Source: CALABS01 sp050260775
GTDB taxonomy: Bacteria > Pseudomonadota > Alphaproteobacteria > Rhodospirillales > Magnetospirillaceae
Length of the DNA: 64,000 nt
Assembly (NCBI GenBank): GCA_050260775.1
Contig: JBLNCP010000028.1
Span: 62,001-126,000 of the forward strand
Direction: 5' to 3'
Numbering within the stretch: the stretch's first letter is position 1; the number at the start of each line of letters is the position of its first letter. The position numbers and the translations under genes are program-made. Below the pieces are notes generated by a model that saw nothing but the letters and a program-made list of their open reading frames with translations, did no database searches and was not told where the DNA came from. This document shows, piece after piece, positions 14,607 to 23,506 of this stretch.

Positions 14607-15947
14607 ATGAGCATTTTCGCAGAGTGGATCCGGGCCAACCGTATTTCCGAGGTTGAATGCCTGGTCCCCGACATGTCCGGTATCGCGCGCGGCAAGATCG
14701 TTCCGGCGCCGAAATTCGTCTCCATCGCGGAGAACCGCGGGTTGCGTCTGCCCGAGAGCATCTTCGTCCAGACCGTCACCGGCGATTACCCCGAGGAAGA
14801 CGTCACCAACATCGCCAACGGCGACATCTACCTTCATCCTGATCCCGAAACGATCCGCAAGGTTCCGTGGTACGACGAGCCCACCGCCTGCGTCATCAAC
14901 GACTGCACCTACGCCGATGGCCGCCCGGTCGAGATCTCGCCGCGCCAGGTGCTCAAGCGCATCCTGGCGCTCTATCACGCCAAGGGCTGGGAGCCGGTGG
15001 TGGCGCCCGAGCTCGAATTCTTCCTGATCAAGCAGAACACCGACAGCGACTATCCGCTGGAGCCGCCGACCGGACGCTCGGGGCGGGCCGAGAGCGGGCG
15101 CCCGGCCTATGGCGTCGACGCCGTCAACGAGTTCGAGGGGCTGTTCGACCAGATCTACGGCTTCTGCGAGGCCATGCGGGTCGAGGTCGACACCTTGTCG
15201 CACGAGGCCGGCAACGGCCAGATGGAGGTGAATTTCAACCACGGCGAGGCGCTGGAACTGGCCGACCAGGTGTTCCTGTTCAAGCGCACCGTCCGCCAGG
15301 TCGCCATGCGCATGGGCGTCTACGCCACCTTCATGGCCAAGCCCATGCAGAACGAGCCGGGCAGCGCCATGCACATCCATCAGAACCTGGTGGACAAGAA
15401 GACCGGGCACAACCTGTTCGCCAGCGACGACGGCAAGGATACCGACATGTTCCGCTGGTACATCGGCGGCCTGAGGAAGTACCTGCCGGCGGCGATGCTG
15501 CTGTTCGCGCCCAACGTCAATTCCTATCGCCGCATCGTCCCGGACTTCGACGCCCCCATCAACGTCCATTGGGGGCGCGACAACCGCACGGTCGGCCTGC
15601 GCGTGCCGGAATCCGGCCAGGCGTCGCGCCGGGTGGAAAATCGCCTGGCCGGCGCCGACGCCAACGCCTATCTCGCCATCGCCGGCTCGCTCGCCTGCGG
15701 CTGGCTGGGAATCCAGCAGAAGCTGGACCCCGGCGAGCCGATCCATGGCTCGGGCTACACCCGCGCCCATTCGCTGCCCCGCCACCTGCCCGACGCGCTG
15801 GAAAAGCTGAAGGGCGTCAAGGTGATCCGCGAGCTGCTCGGCGAGGATTTCTGCGAGGCCTTCATGGCGGTGAAGGAGGCGGAATGGGACGCCTATCAGC
15901 GGGTGGTGTCGAGCTGGGAACGGGAGTACCTGCTGTTCAATGTCTAG
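14607..15947 (+). CDS. puuA: Glutamine-synthetase-family gamma-glutamylpolyamine synthetase
   Basis: A 446-residue GS-fold ligase of the type III/PuuA group. The metal and nucleotide-binding blocks are present: APELEFFL (about 137-144), AGNGQMEVNFNHG (about 204-216), GSAMHIHQNL (about 252-261) and the C-terminal RRVENRLAGADANAY. PuuA ligates glutamate to putrescine using ATP, the first step of the gamma-glutamylated putrescine pathway. It heads a run of genes for a PotFGHI-type polyamine importer, which is the main reason for preferring PuuA over other GS-like enzymes. The remaining Puu enzymes (oxidase, dehydrogenase, hydrolase) are not in the window. The GS adenylylation-site Tyr motif of GlnA is not evident. 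Confidence 0.85.
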   Translation: MSIFAEWIRANRISEVECLVPDMSGIARGKIVPAPKFVSIAENRGLRLPESIFVQTVTGDYPEEDVTNIANGDIYLHPDPETIRKVPWYDEPTACVINDCTYADGRPVEISPRQVLKRILALYHAKGWEPVVAPELEFFLIKQNTDSDYPLEPPTGRSGRAESGRPAYGVDAVNEFEGLFDQIYGFCEAMRVEVDTLSHEAGNGQMEVNFNHGEALELADQVFLFKRTVRQVAMRMGVYATFMAKPMQNEPGSAMHIHQNLVDKKTGHNLFASDDGKDTDMFRWYIGGLRKYLPAAMLLFAPNVNSYRRIVPDFDAPINVHWGRDNRTVGLRVPESGQASRRVENRLAGADANAYLAIAGSLACGWLGIQQKLDPGEPIHGSGYTRAHSLPRHLPDALEKLKGVKVIRELLGEDFCEAFMAVKEAEWDAYQRVVSSWEREYLLFNV

Positions 15948-16074
15948 GCATGGGGGCGGTCAAGGTTTGGGCAGCGCCCGGCCTGTGCCCTTATTGTTGA
16001 CTCGCACCCCCCATAACCGGAATATCCGCCCCGGAGACGGGGCCCCGGCCCCTGCACTGGAACGGGGGTTTGGG

Positions 16075-17169
16075 ATGTTCGCTCGCCTTACTGTCATCGC
16101 CGCGGCGATGATCGGCGTCGCCGCCGCCGCGCACGCCGAGGAGAAGGTCCTCAACGTCTACAATTGGTCGGACTACATCGCCAAGGACACCTTGGAGAAG
16201 TTCACCAAGGAGACCGGGATCAAGGTCAGGTACGACACCTACGGCGAGAACGAGGTTCTCGACGCCAAGCTGATGGCCGGCAAGTCGGGCTACGACGTGG
16301 TGTTCCCGTCGGCCTCGCCGTTCTTCGCCCAGCAGGTCAAGGCCGGCATCTTCCAGAAGCTGGACAAGTCCAAGCTCCCCAACGCCCAGGGGCTGGACAA
16401 GGTGACCATGGACAACCTCGCCAAGGTCGATCCCGGCAACGCCTACGGCATCCCCTACATGATCTCGGCCACCGGCATCGGCTATAACATCGACATGGTC
16501 AAGAAGGTGGCGCCCGAGGCGCCGACCGATTCCTGGGCGATGCTGTTCGACCCCGCCGTGGTCGGCAAGCTCAAGGCCTGCGGCGTCTCTCTGCTCGACA
16601 CCCCCACCGAGGCGGTGCCGGCCGTGCTCGCCTACCAGGGCAAGGACCCGCTGCAGCAGACCCCCGAGGCGCTCGGCCAGGCGATGGATGCCCTGACCGC
16701 CCTGCGTCCCGACTACCGCTACATCCACTCCGAGCGCTATCGCAACGACCTCGCCGGCGGCGACATCTGCGTCGCGCATGGCTATGTCGGCGACCTGGTG
16801 CAGGTGCGCGACCGCGCCGCCAAGGCCAAGAAGCCGCAGAAGATCGGCATCCTGATCCCCAAGGAAGGCGCCATCGTCAACATCGACGTGATGGCCATTC
16901 CCGCCGACGCGCCCCACCCCGAGGCGGCGCACGCCTTCATCAACTTCATCCTGCGCCCGGACATCATCGCGGACATCACCAACCAGACCGGCTACGCCAA
17001 CGCGGTGCCGGCCTCGGCGGCGACCATCGATCCGGCCATCAAGAACGACCCGGTGATCTATCCGCCGGCCGCCGTGCAGGCCAAGCTGTTCACCGCCCCG
17101 CCGCCCGCCAGCAAGGACTACGAGAAGGCGCGCGCCCGCGCCTGGTCGAAGTTCAAAGCCAAGAAGTAG
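16075..17169 (+). CDS. potF: Periplasmic polyamine-binding protein (PotF/PotD type)
   Basis: A 364-residue extracytoplasmic solute-binding protein. A signal peptide ends at about 22 (AAAAHAEE). The mature start KVLNVYNWSDYI is the hallmark of spermidine/putrescine-binding proteins, and aromatic/acidic ligand elements follow (SDYI, YDVVFPSA, SATGIGYN). It captures polyamine and delivers it to the PotHI channel. The ATG at 16075 is favoured by the signal peptide, with a G-rich stretch upstream; an upstream in-frame ATG at 15940 would bury the signal. The gene follows the PuuA-like gene by 127 bases and precedes the ATPase by ten. Confidence 0.93.
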   Translation: MFARLTVIAAAMIGVAAAAHAEEKVLNVYNWSDYIAKDTLEKFTKETGIKVRYDTYGENEVLDAKLMAGKSGYDVVFPSASPFFAQQVKAGIFQKLDKSKLPNAQGLDKVTMDNLAKVDPGNAYGIPYMISATGIGYNIDMVKKVAPEAPTDSWAMLFDPAVVGKLKACGVSLLDTPTEAVPAVLAYQGKDPLQQTPEALGQAMDALTALRPDYRYIHSERYRNDLAGGDICVAHGYVGDLVQVRDRAAKAKKPQKIGILIPKEGAIVNIDVMAIPADAPHPEAAHAFINFILRPDIIADITNQTGYANAVPASAATIDPAIKNDPVIYPPAAVQAKLFTAPPPASKDYEKARARAWSKFKAKK

Positions 17170-17179
17170 GATCCGACCC

Positions 17180-18298
17180 GTGGCGATCGTTGTCCGTCCC
17201 CCGCGTGCGTCCGAGGCCGGACAGCGTCCGCCGGCCATCCGCATCGAAGGTGTGCAGAAGCGTTTCGGCGAGGTGGCCGCGGTGGCCGGCGTCGATCTCG
17301 ACATCGAGGAGGGCGAATTCTTCTCCCTCCTCGGCGCGTCGGGTTGCGGCAAAACCACGCTGCTGCGCATGCTCGCCGGCTTCGAGACCCCCTCGGCCGG
17401 CCGCATCGTCATCGCCGGCACCGACATGACCGGCGTGCCGCCCTACGAGCGGCCGGTCAACATGATGTTCCAGTCCTACGCCCTTTTCCCGCACATGAGC
17501 GTCGAGGACAACGTCGCCTTCGGCCTCAAGCAGGACGGCGTGCCCAAGGCCGAGATCCGCGAGCGGGTCGCCGCCATGCTGGAGATGGTGCAACTGGCTC
17601 CGATGGCCCGGCGCCGTCCCCATCAGCTGTCCGGCGGCCAGCGCCAGCGCGTCGCCCTGGCCCGCTGCCTGGTCAAGCAGCCCAAGGTGGTGCTGTTGGA
17701 CGAGCCTCTGGCCGCGCTCGACAAGAAACTGCGCGAGCAGACCCAGTTCGAACTGGTCAACATCCAGGAGCGGGTCGGCGTCACCTTCGTCATGGTCACC
17801 CACGACCAGGAAGAGGCGATGACCATGTCCACCCGCATCGCGGTGATGGATGCCGGCCGCATCATGCAGGTGGGGCGCCCGCACGAGGTCTATGAATACC
17901 CGGCCAACCGCATGGTCGCCGAGTTCATCGGACTGGCCAATTTGTTCGAGGGCGAGGTCGCCGAGGTGACCGGGGCGGCTCTGCTGGTGCGGGCCGACGG
18001 GGTCGACGGGCCGGTTGCCGCCGCCGGTGCCGCCGAGCGCGGCGCCCGCGTCACCGTGATGGTGCGCCCCGAAAAGATCGTGATGACCCGCGAGGCCCCG
18101 GCCGGCCCGGCGCTCAAGGGCAAGGTCGCCGAGATCGCCTATCTCGGCGACGTCTCCATCTACCAGGTGCGCCTGGCCTCGGGCCGCCTGGTGCAGGTCA
18201 CCAGCGCCAACCTCCGCCACACCGCCGAGCCGGCGGTGACCTGGGAGGACGAGGTTTACCTGGCCTGGCACCCCGGCAACGCGGTGGTGCTGCCGTGA
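17180..18298 (+). CDS. potG: Polyamine ABC importer ATPase (PotG/PotA type)
   Basis: A 372-residue ATPase with Walker A GASGCGKTT, signature LSGGQRQR, Walker B VVLLDEPLAALD and switch His (VMVTHDQEEAM). A C-terminal TOBE-like region follows (about 285-370, VTVMVRPEKI to the end), as in PotA/PotG. It energises uptake through PotHI. The start is GTG, ten bases after the binding protein; the stop overlaps the next GTG by four bases (GTGA), indicating tight coupling with the permeases. Confidence 0.93.
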   Translation: MAIVVRPPRASEAGQRPPAIRIEGVQKRFGEVAAVAGVDLDIEEGEFFSLLGASGCGKTTLLRMLAGFETPSAGRIVIAGTDMTGVPPYERPVNMMFQSYALFPHMSVEDNVAFGLKQDGVPKAEIRERVAAMLEMVQLAPMARRRPHQLSGGQRQRVALARCLVKQPKVVLLDEPLAALDKKLREQTQFELVNIQERVGVTFVMVTHDQEEAMTMSTRIAVMDAGRIMQVGRPHEVYEYPANRMVAEFIGLANLFEGEVAEVTGAALLVRADGVDGPVAAAGAAERGARVTVMVRPEKIVMTREAPAGPALKGKVAEIAYLGDVSIYQVRLASGRLVQVTSANLRHTAEPAVTWEDEVYLAWHPGNAVVLP

Positions 18299-19188
18299 AG
18301 GTCGAGCACGGCAAGCACGTGTGGGGGCGGCGGCTGATCGTCGTCGTGCCCTATGTCTGGCTGACGCTGTTCTTCCTGCTGCCTTTCCTGATCGTCGCCA
18401 AGATCAGCATTTCCGAATCGCGGGTGGGGGTTCCGCCCTACGAGCCGCTGGTGTCCGAAACGGGCATCACCGCGACGCTCGCCGCCTTCTCCCAGCTGTT
18501 CCAGGACGACCTTTATATCGACGCCTACCTGCAGTCGCTGACCATCGCCGGCATCTCCACGCTGCTGTGCCTGCTGGTCGGCTATCCCATGGCGCTGGCC
18601 ATCGCCCGGGCGCGCAGCGACCGCCGCGCGCCGCTGCTGATGCTGGTGGTGCTGCCGTTCTGGACCTCGTTCCTGATCCGCGTCTACGCCTGGATCGGCA
18701 TCCTCAAGGACGAGGGCCTGCTCAACCACCTGCTGATGTCGCTGGGCCTGATCAGCGAGCCGCTGGTCATCCTCAACACCAACCTCGCGGTCTATATCGG
18801 CATCGTCTACTCGTACCTGCCGTTCATGGTGCTGCCGCTCTACGCCACGCTGGAAAAGCTCGACCCCTCGCTGCTGGAGGCGGCCGCCGACCTGGGCGCC
18901 AAGCCATGGCGGACCTTCCTGTCGGTGACGCTGCCGCTGTCCATGCCGGGCGTCATCGCCGGCTCGCTGCTGGTCTTCATCCCGGCGGTGGGCGAGTACG
19001 TCATTCCCGACCTGCTGGGCGGCAGCGACGTCAACATGCTGGGCAAGGCGCTGTGGGACGTGTTCGCACTGACCCGTGACTGGCCGAGCGCGGCGGCGCT
19101 GGCGGTGGCCATGCTGGCGGCGCTGGTGTTGCCCATGGCGATCTTCCAGAAGCTCCAGACCCGGGCCGAACAGGAGAGTGGGTCGTGA
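18295..19188 (+). CDS. potH: Polyamine ABC importer permease 1 (PotH/PotB type)
   Basis: A 297-residue inner-membrane protein with about six transmembrane helices and the EAA coupling loop (LEAAADLGAKPWRTF, about 195-209) that contacts the ATPase. The GTG start overlaps the ATPase stop, and its own stop overlaps the next permease by four bases, so the two permeases and ATPase are made in stoichiometric coupling. Gene order and similarity point to PotH of the putrescine system or PotB of the spermidine system. Confidence 0.92.
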   Translation: MKVEHGKHVWGRRLIVVVPYVWLTLFFLLPFLIVAKISISESRVGVPPYEPLVSETGITATLAAFSQLFQDDLYIDAYLQSLTIAGISTLLCLLVGYPMALAIARARSDRRAPLLMLVVLPFWTSFLIRVYAWIGILKDEGLLNHLLMSLGLISEPLVILNTNLAVYIGIVYSYLPFMVLPLYATLEKLDPSLLEAAADLGAKPWRTFLSVTLPLSMPGVIAGSLLVFIPAVGEYVIPDLLGGSDVNMLGKALWDVFALTRDWPSAAALAVAMLAALVLPMAIFQKLQTRAEQESGS

Positions 19189-19976
19189 CCAAGCGCTCCC
19201 CCGTCCTGCTGTCCGCCCTGGTGTTCGGCTACGCCTTCCTGTACCTGCCGATTGCCCTGCTGGTCCTGTGGTCCTTCAACGAATCGCGCATGGTCACGGT
19301 GTGGGGCGGCTTCTCCACCGTGTGGTACAAGGAACTCGCCCACAACGATGCCTTCCTGGATGCCGCCCTGCTGTCGCTCCGGGTGGCCGCGACCAGCGCT
19401 ACCGGGGCGCTGATCCTGGGGACGCTCGCGGCGCTGGCGCTGGTGCGCTTCGGCGGGTTCCGCGGCCGGGGCCTTTTTGCGGGCCTGGTCGCCGCGCCGC
19501 TGGTGATGCCCGAGATCATCCTCGGCCTGGCCATGCTGCTGATGTTCGTCGCCCTGGAACAGGTCATCGGCTGGCCCGAGGGGCGTGGCTTCACCACCAT
19601 CGCCATCGCCCACACCACCGTGGGCATGGCCTACGCCACCGTGGTGGTGCGCTCGCGCCTGGCCACCATGGACAGCAGTCTGGAAGAGGCGGCCATGGAC
19701 CTCGGCGCGCGTCCGGTGAAGGTGTTCTTCCTGATCACCCTACCGGTGATCGCGCCGTCGCTGGCGGCGGCGTGGCTGCTGGCCTTCACCTTGTCGCTCG
19801 ACGACGTGGTAGTGGCGCAGTTCGTCTCGGGGCCCGGCGCCACCACGCTGCCGATCGAGGTGTTCTCGTCGGTGCGACTGGGCCTGTCGCCGCAGATCAA
19901 CGCGCTCGGCACCATCATCGTCGCGGTGGTCGCCACCATCATCTTCACCGCCTCGCGGCTGATGAAGCGGCGCTGA
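19185..19976 (+). CDS. potI: Polyamine ABC importer permease 2 (PotI/PotC type)
   Basis: A 263-residue inner-membrane protein with about six helices and an EAA loop (LEEAAMDLGARPVKVF, about 165-180). It forms the heterodimeric channel with PotH and starts from a GTG overlapping the PotH stop. It is the last gene of the operon; a hairpin-rich gap separates it from the convergent diguanylate cyclase gene. Confidence 0.92.
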   Translation: MTKRSPVLLSALVFGYAFLYLPIALLVLWSFNESRMVTVWGGFSTVWYKELAHNDAFLDAALLSLRVAATSATGALILGTLAALALVRFGGFRGRGLFAGLVAAPLVMPEIILGLAMLLMFVALEQVIGWPEGRGFTTIAIAHTTVGMAYATVVVRSRLATMDSSLEEAAMDLGARPVKVFFLITLPVIAPSLAAAWLLAFTLSLDDVVVAQFVSGPGATTLPIEVFSSVRLGLSPQINALGTIIVAVVATIIFTASRLMKRR

Positions 19977-20002
19977 CGGCCCGCGCGTTGCCATGGGAGG
20001 AC

Positions 20003-20017
20003 GGCTCGGGTCGAGCC
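20003..20017. terminator. Hairpin between convergent potI and diguanylate cyclase genes
   Basis: GGCTCG-GGT-CGAGCC is a perfect 6-bp stem with a 3-base loop, followed by CGGCCATGACG, a tail shared with the repeat at 62099-62121. Its position between two convergent genes suggests a bidirectional terminator or a REP-type element. Confidence 0.45.
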
Positions 20018-20047
20018 CGGCCATGACGCGACAGGGGCGGTTGGGAC

Positions 20048-21217
20048 TCAGGCGGGGACCTTGGCCCCGCTGACCAGGACGTCGTTCTCGGCGAACACGC
20101 AGCGCGCCTTGCCGCCGGTCTTGGCCTGGTACATGCGCCGGTCGGCGAGGTCGATCAGCTGCGGCCAGTCCTGCACCTGATCCTTGAGGCGCTCGGCGAC
20201 GCCGATGCTGGCGGTCACCAAATTGCCGTCGGGGCGGTAGCCCAGCCATTCCTTGAGGATTCGGGCCAGCGCGATGCGGGCGCCGGCCTCGTCGGCGCCG
20301 CACATCACCACGATGAACTCCTCGCCGCCCCAGCGGACGACGGCGTCGTTCTGGCGCAACAGGCGGTTCAGGCCCTGGGCCACGCCGCGCAGGATCTTGT
20401 CGCCCTCGTCATGGCCGAAGCGGTCGTTGATGGTCTTGAAATTGTCGACGTCGAAGAAGGCGACGGTCAGCGGCAGCCCGTGTTCCTGGGCGATGCGGAA
20501 CTGGGAATCCAGCAGCTCCATGCCGCTCCGGCGGGTGAAGGCGCCGGTGAGCGGGTCGTGGCTGGCCCGCCGCAGCAGCGCCATCATGTAATGGAGCTGG
20601 ATCATGCCGGCCATGGCGTAGACGCCGAGGATGACCACCAGCACCCACAGGTTCGACAACTGGCGCGCCCAGTCGAAATCGCCCGCCGCCACCGGCCCGA
20701 TGGCGGCCAGCGCCAGGACCGGCACCGCGAACATGGCACCCTCGGCCATCACCAGCGGGAAGATGGACAGGCCGGCCATCACGATGAAGGGCAGGGCGTC
20801 GTACAGGCGGGCGTTGACGGCGGCCGGGCCGCTCAGCTCCTGGCCGTGGAACAGGAATTGGGCGGCGACGAAGAAGGCCAGCGGCACCGACAGCATCACC
20901 GCGACCAGGATCAGGGCGGAAGAGAGCGTCCATTCGCGGCGCACGGGGATGGCGATGCGGACGAACACCACGGCGGCGAGCAATCGGATGACCGCGAGCG
21001 CGCCCCATTCCGGCCAAGGCAGGGTCAGGGCGTCGAGCGCGATCCACAGCACGGTGAGGCCGGAGAAGGCCGCCGCGACCAGGCGGGTGCGGGTGACGAT
21101 CGCCTCGACACGATGGCGGGTCAGGTAGGGCGAATGCCGGCCGGCAAGGAGCAGGTCGCGCAGGTTGGTCTCGACGGTATGGACGATCACGCTGCCAGCT
21201 TGTCGAAGCCCTATCAT
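20048..21217 (-). CDS. Membrane diguanylate cyclase (GGDEF domain)
   Basis: A 389-residue protein with about six N-terminal transmembrane helices (about 40-210) and a C-terminal GGDEF domain. The substrate-binding DxD region (FFDVDNFKTINDRFGH) and active-site RWGGEEF are intact, so c-di-GMP synthesis is expected. No clear RxxD inhibitory site is seen five residues upstream of GGEEF (the sequence reads NDAVVRWGGEEF). The membrane part is an integral sensor of unrecognised type. ATG 21217 has a G-rich Shine-Dalgarno-like stretch at proper distance; ATGs at 21241 and 21256 are possible earlier starts. Confidence 0.92.
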   Translation of the reverse strand: MIGLRQAGSVIVHTVETNLRDLLLAGRHSPYLTRHRVEAIVTRTRLVAAAFSGLTVLWIALDALTLPWPEWGALAVIRLLAAVVFVRIAIPVRREWTLSSALILVAVMLSVPLAFFVAAQFLFHGQELSGPAAVNARLYDALPFIVMAGLSIFPLVMAEGAMFAVPVLALAAIGPVAAGDFDWARQLSNLWVLVVILGVYAMAGMIQLHYMMALLRRASHDPLTGAFTRRSGMELLDSQFRIAQEHGLPLTVAFFDVDNFKTINDRFGHDEGDKILRGVAQGLNRLLRQNDAVVRWGGEEFIVVMCGADEAGARIALARILKEWLGYRPDGNLVTASIGVAERLKDQVQDWPQLIDLADRRMYQAKTGGKARCVFAENDVLVSGAKVPA

Positions 21218-21300
21218 CGGCTCACCCCCCCGTGACGTCATCCCTCCTTTACTCATAGGCCAATCGATTGAGATAGATCAAAGGATTTCCCTGGGCCGGT

Positions 21301-22158
21301 TCATGCGGGGTGGGGAAGAGCCTGGCGCACCAGCGCCTTGAGCTTGCCGAGGGCGGCGGCCTCGATCTGGCGGATGCGCTCGCGCGAGACGCCGTAGCGG
21401 AGTGCCAGGTCCTCCAGGCGCAGCGGCTTGTCGCGCAAGGTGCGCTCGGCGACGATGTCGCGCTCGCGCTCGGTCAGCTCGCCCCAGGCGTGCTTGAGGA
21501 GTTCGCGCCGGTACATCAGTTCCTGGCGCTCGCCCAGCATCTCTTCCGCGTCGGGCCGGTCGTCGGCCATCAGCTCGCCCCAGGTGAGGCCGGTCTCGCC
21601 CACCGGGGCGTCGAGCGAGCGCGGCGCCTGGGTCAGCAGCCGCTCCATCTCGAGGACGCGCTCGTCCTTGGCGCGGAGCTCGCGCCCGATGGCGGCGGCG
21701 TCATCGGCTTCCAGCGATCCGCCTCCGGGCCCGGTCAGCTTGCTCTTGAGCCCGCGCAGCTTGAAGAACAGCCGCTTGCGCTCGGCCGACAGGCCGAAGG
21801 ACACCGGCGTCGAGAACTTCAGCACGTACTCGAACATGGCGGCGCGGATCCACCAGTGGGCGTAGGTGGCGAAGCGCAGGCCGCGCTCGGGATCGAAGCT
21901 TTCCAGGGCCCGCACCAGGCCGACGCTGCCCTCGGCCACCAGATCGGCCGGCGACAGGCCGTATCCCTTGAACTGGCCGGCGGTCTTGACCACCAGCCGC
22001 AGGTGGCTCTCGATCAGGCGGGCGCGTGCCGACTGGTCGCCCTCGGCCATCCAGCGGCGGATCAGCTCGGCCTCCTCTTCGCCGGTCAGCACCGGCGACT
22101 GGCGGACCGCCCGCCAGAACGTCGCCGCTTCGTCCGGCAGAGGCTTGGTATTGGTCAT
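21301..22158 (-). CDS. rpoH: RpoH-family (sigma-32-like) RNA polymerase sigma factor
   Basis: A 285-residue group 3 sigma factor. Region 2 (LIESHLRLVV..., DLVAEGSVGLVRALESFDPERGLRFATYAHWWIR) and region 4 (LRLEDLALRYGVSRERIRQIE) are complete. The stretch ERKRLFFKLR between regions 2 and 3 matches the RpoH box (Q-R-K-L-F-F-N-L-R in E. coli), which separates this group from other sigma factors. Alphaproteobacteria commonly have two or more RpoH paralogues covering heat shock and oxidative stress. The ATG at 22158 is supported by CCGGAG upstream. It is divergent from an OxyR-like regulator across 108 bases, which suggests, but does not prove, linked oxidative-stress control. Confidence 0.9.
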   Translation of the reverse strand: MTNTKPLPDEAATFWRAVRQSPVLTGEEEAELIRRWMAEGDQSARARLIESHLRLVVKTAGQFKGYGLSPADLVAEGSVGLVRALESFDPERGLRFATYAHWWIRAAMFEYVLKFSTPVSFGLSAERKRLFFKLRGLKSKLTGPGGGSLEADDAAAIGRELRAKDERVLEMERLLTQAPRSLDAPVGETGLTWGELMADDRPDAEEMLGERQELMYRRELLKHAWGELTERERDIVAERTLRDKPLRLEDLALRYGVSRERIRQIEAAALGKLKALVRQALPHPA

Positions 22159-22223
22159 GGATTGCTCCGGCAATCTGTTGTCCTGTCCATGAAACTACGG
22201 CGCGCCGGTTGATCGGTCCAATC

Positions 22224-22263
22224 GATAGATCTTGATGTCTTGATAACCGCAGCCTATCAATAG
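22224..22263. promoter_or_regulatory. Candidate LysR-type operator in the rpoH/oxyR-like divergent gap
   Basis: The gap holds GATAG at 22224, CTATC at 22254 and ATAG at 22260, with TTGAT repeated at 22232 and 22240. These are half-site-like elements for a LysR-type regulator acting on both divergent genes. The spacing does not fit the 11-base periodicity of the E. coli OxyR four-ATAG site. Confidence 0.35.
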
Positions 22264-22266
22264 CGC

Positions 22267-23181
22267 ATGACCACCCTTCGCCAGCTCGACTGCCTGGTCG
22301 CCGTCGCCGACACCCTTCATTTCCGGCGCGCCGCCGAGCGTCTCAACCTGTCGCAGCCGGCGCTGTCGGCCCAGATCGCCCAATTCGAGGAGCAATTGGG
22401 CGTCCTGCTGGTCGAGCGGACGCGGCGCAAGGTGCTGCTGACCCCGGTGGGCCGCGAAGTGGCCGAACGGGCGCGGGCGGTGCTGCGCGACGTCCGCGAG
22501 TTGGAGGCGGCGGCACGGCGGTCGCAACGTCCGCTGTCGGGGACCCTGCGCATCGGGGTGCTGCGCACCCTCGGGCCCTATCTGCTGCCGCACATGCTGG
22601 CCGGCATGCGCCGGAAATACCCCGAGCTCAAGCTGTACCTGCGCGAGGAGCCGCATTCGCGCCTGCTGGCCGACCTGGCATCCGGCGAACTGGACATGGT
22701 GCTGATGGCCTCGGCACCGCGGGACGATGCCCATCTGACCGTGACGCCGATGTTCCGCGAGCCGTTGTGGGCGGCCCTGCCGCTCGGACACCGGCTGACG
22801 GCCAAGCGGGTGCTGGCGCCGGCCGACCTCCTGGGCGAGCGGCTGATCATGTTGGAATTCGGCGACGGGCTGCGCGAGCCGGCCCAGGACCTCTGTCGGG
22901 CGGCCGGGGCGGCGGAGCATCCGGACTTCCGCGCCACCTCGCTGGATTCGTTGCGCCAGATGGTGGCAACCGGCCTGGGCGCCACCCTGCTGCCGGCGCT
23001 TTACGTGAAGGCCGAGGCGCTGGAGGACGAGCAGATCGCCATGCGTCCGTTCGCGCCCCAGCCGCCGGCCCGCACCATTGATCTGGTGTGGCGTCGCACC
23101 ACTTCGCGCGGCGCCGAGTTCCGGCTGTTCGCGGCGTTGATCGAGGAGAGCCTGCCGGACGTGGTGCAACGGGCGGGATAA
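22267..23181 (+). CDS. OxyR-like LysR-family regulator lacking the peroxidatic cysteine
   Basis: A 304-residue LysR-type regulator with an N-terminal winged helix (FRRAAERLNLSQPALSAQI) and an effector domain that follows E. coli OxyR closely: GPYLLPHM, then the redox segment, then FRATSLDSLRQMVATGLGATLLPAL. In OxyR the redox segment is G-H-C199-L-R-D-Q-A-M-G-F-C208. Here it reads G-D-G201-L-R-E-P-A-Q-D-L-C210, so the resolving cysteine is kept but the peroxide-reactive one is Gly. It therefore cannot sense peroxide by the known mechanism and may be constitutively in one state or sense something else. Divergent from rpoH. Confidence 0.9.
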   Translation: MTTLRQLDCLVAVADTLHFRRAAERLNLSQPALSAQIAQFEEQLGVLLVERTRRKVLLTPVGREVAERARAVLRDVRELEAAARRSQRPLSGTLRIGVLRTLGPYLLPHMLAGMRRKYPELKLYLREEPHSRLLADLASGELDMVLMASAPRDDAHLTVTPMFREPLWAALPLGHRLTAKRVLAPADLLGERLIMLEFGDGLREPAQDLCRAAGAAEHPDFRATSLDSLRQMVATGLGATLLPALYVKAEALEDEQIAMRPFAPQPPARTIDLVWRRTTSRGAEFRLFAALIEESLPDVVQRAG

Positions 23182-23188
23182 CGCCGCT

Positions 23189-23452
23189 TCAGTCGGTGGC
23201 GCGTGGCCCGTTGTAGAAATAGACCGGCCAGATGATTAGCGGATTGCCGTAGATGATCGGTGCCGGCAAAGGCGCCACGTGGAGCCGGATGTAGAGCCAA
23301 TTCATCCACGGATAGAGCAGGCCGTTGAGCCGCTTCTTAATTCTGCCGCCGTGGTCGCGGGACAGCAGCCCTTCGGCCAGCAGGTCGACGGTGCGGCAAT
23401 AAGTGGTTCCACACACGATCAGTTCGGCCACCCACAGGACGTGGGCAGTCAC
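23189..23452 (-). CDS. Hypothetical protein, second part of an amber-interrupted frame
   Basis: An 87-residue ORF from a GTG start (GAGG upstream) rich in Trp, Tyr and Leu (WMNWLYIRLHV, IIWPVYFYNG). Third-position G/C bias shows it is really coding. The same frame remains open upstream for 18 more codons to a TAG at 23507-23509 and then continues as the 51-residue ORF at 23507-23662. It may be an independently started protein, or the 3' part of one gene broken by a nonsense mutation. No family recognised. Its length and composition suggest a soluble protein with an aromatic-rich C-terminal domain. Confidence 0.5.
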   Translation of the reverse strand: MTAHVLWVAELIVCGTTYCRTVDLLAEGLLSRDHGGRIKKRLNGLLYPWMNWLYIRLHVAPLPAPIIYGNPLIIWPVYFYNGPRATD

Positions 23453-23506
23453 GCTGACCTCGAAATCTAAGTCGAATGCATTTTCATCGACGGTGGTGAA
23501 CTCGTT

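Noticed and set aside
22221..22263. Canonical OxyR four-ATAG binding site
   Set aside because: ATAG/CTAT elements occur but their spacing (29 and 35 bases from the first) does not fit the 11-base periodicity.
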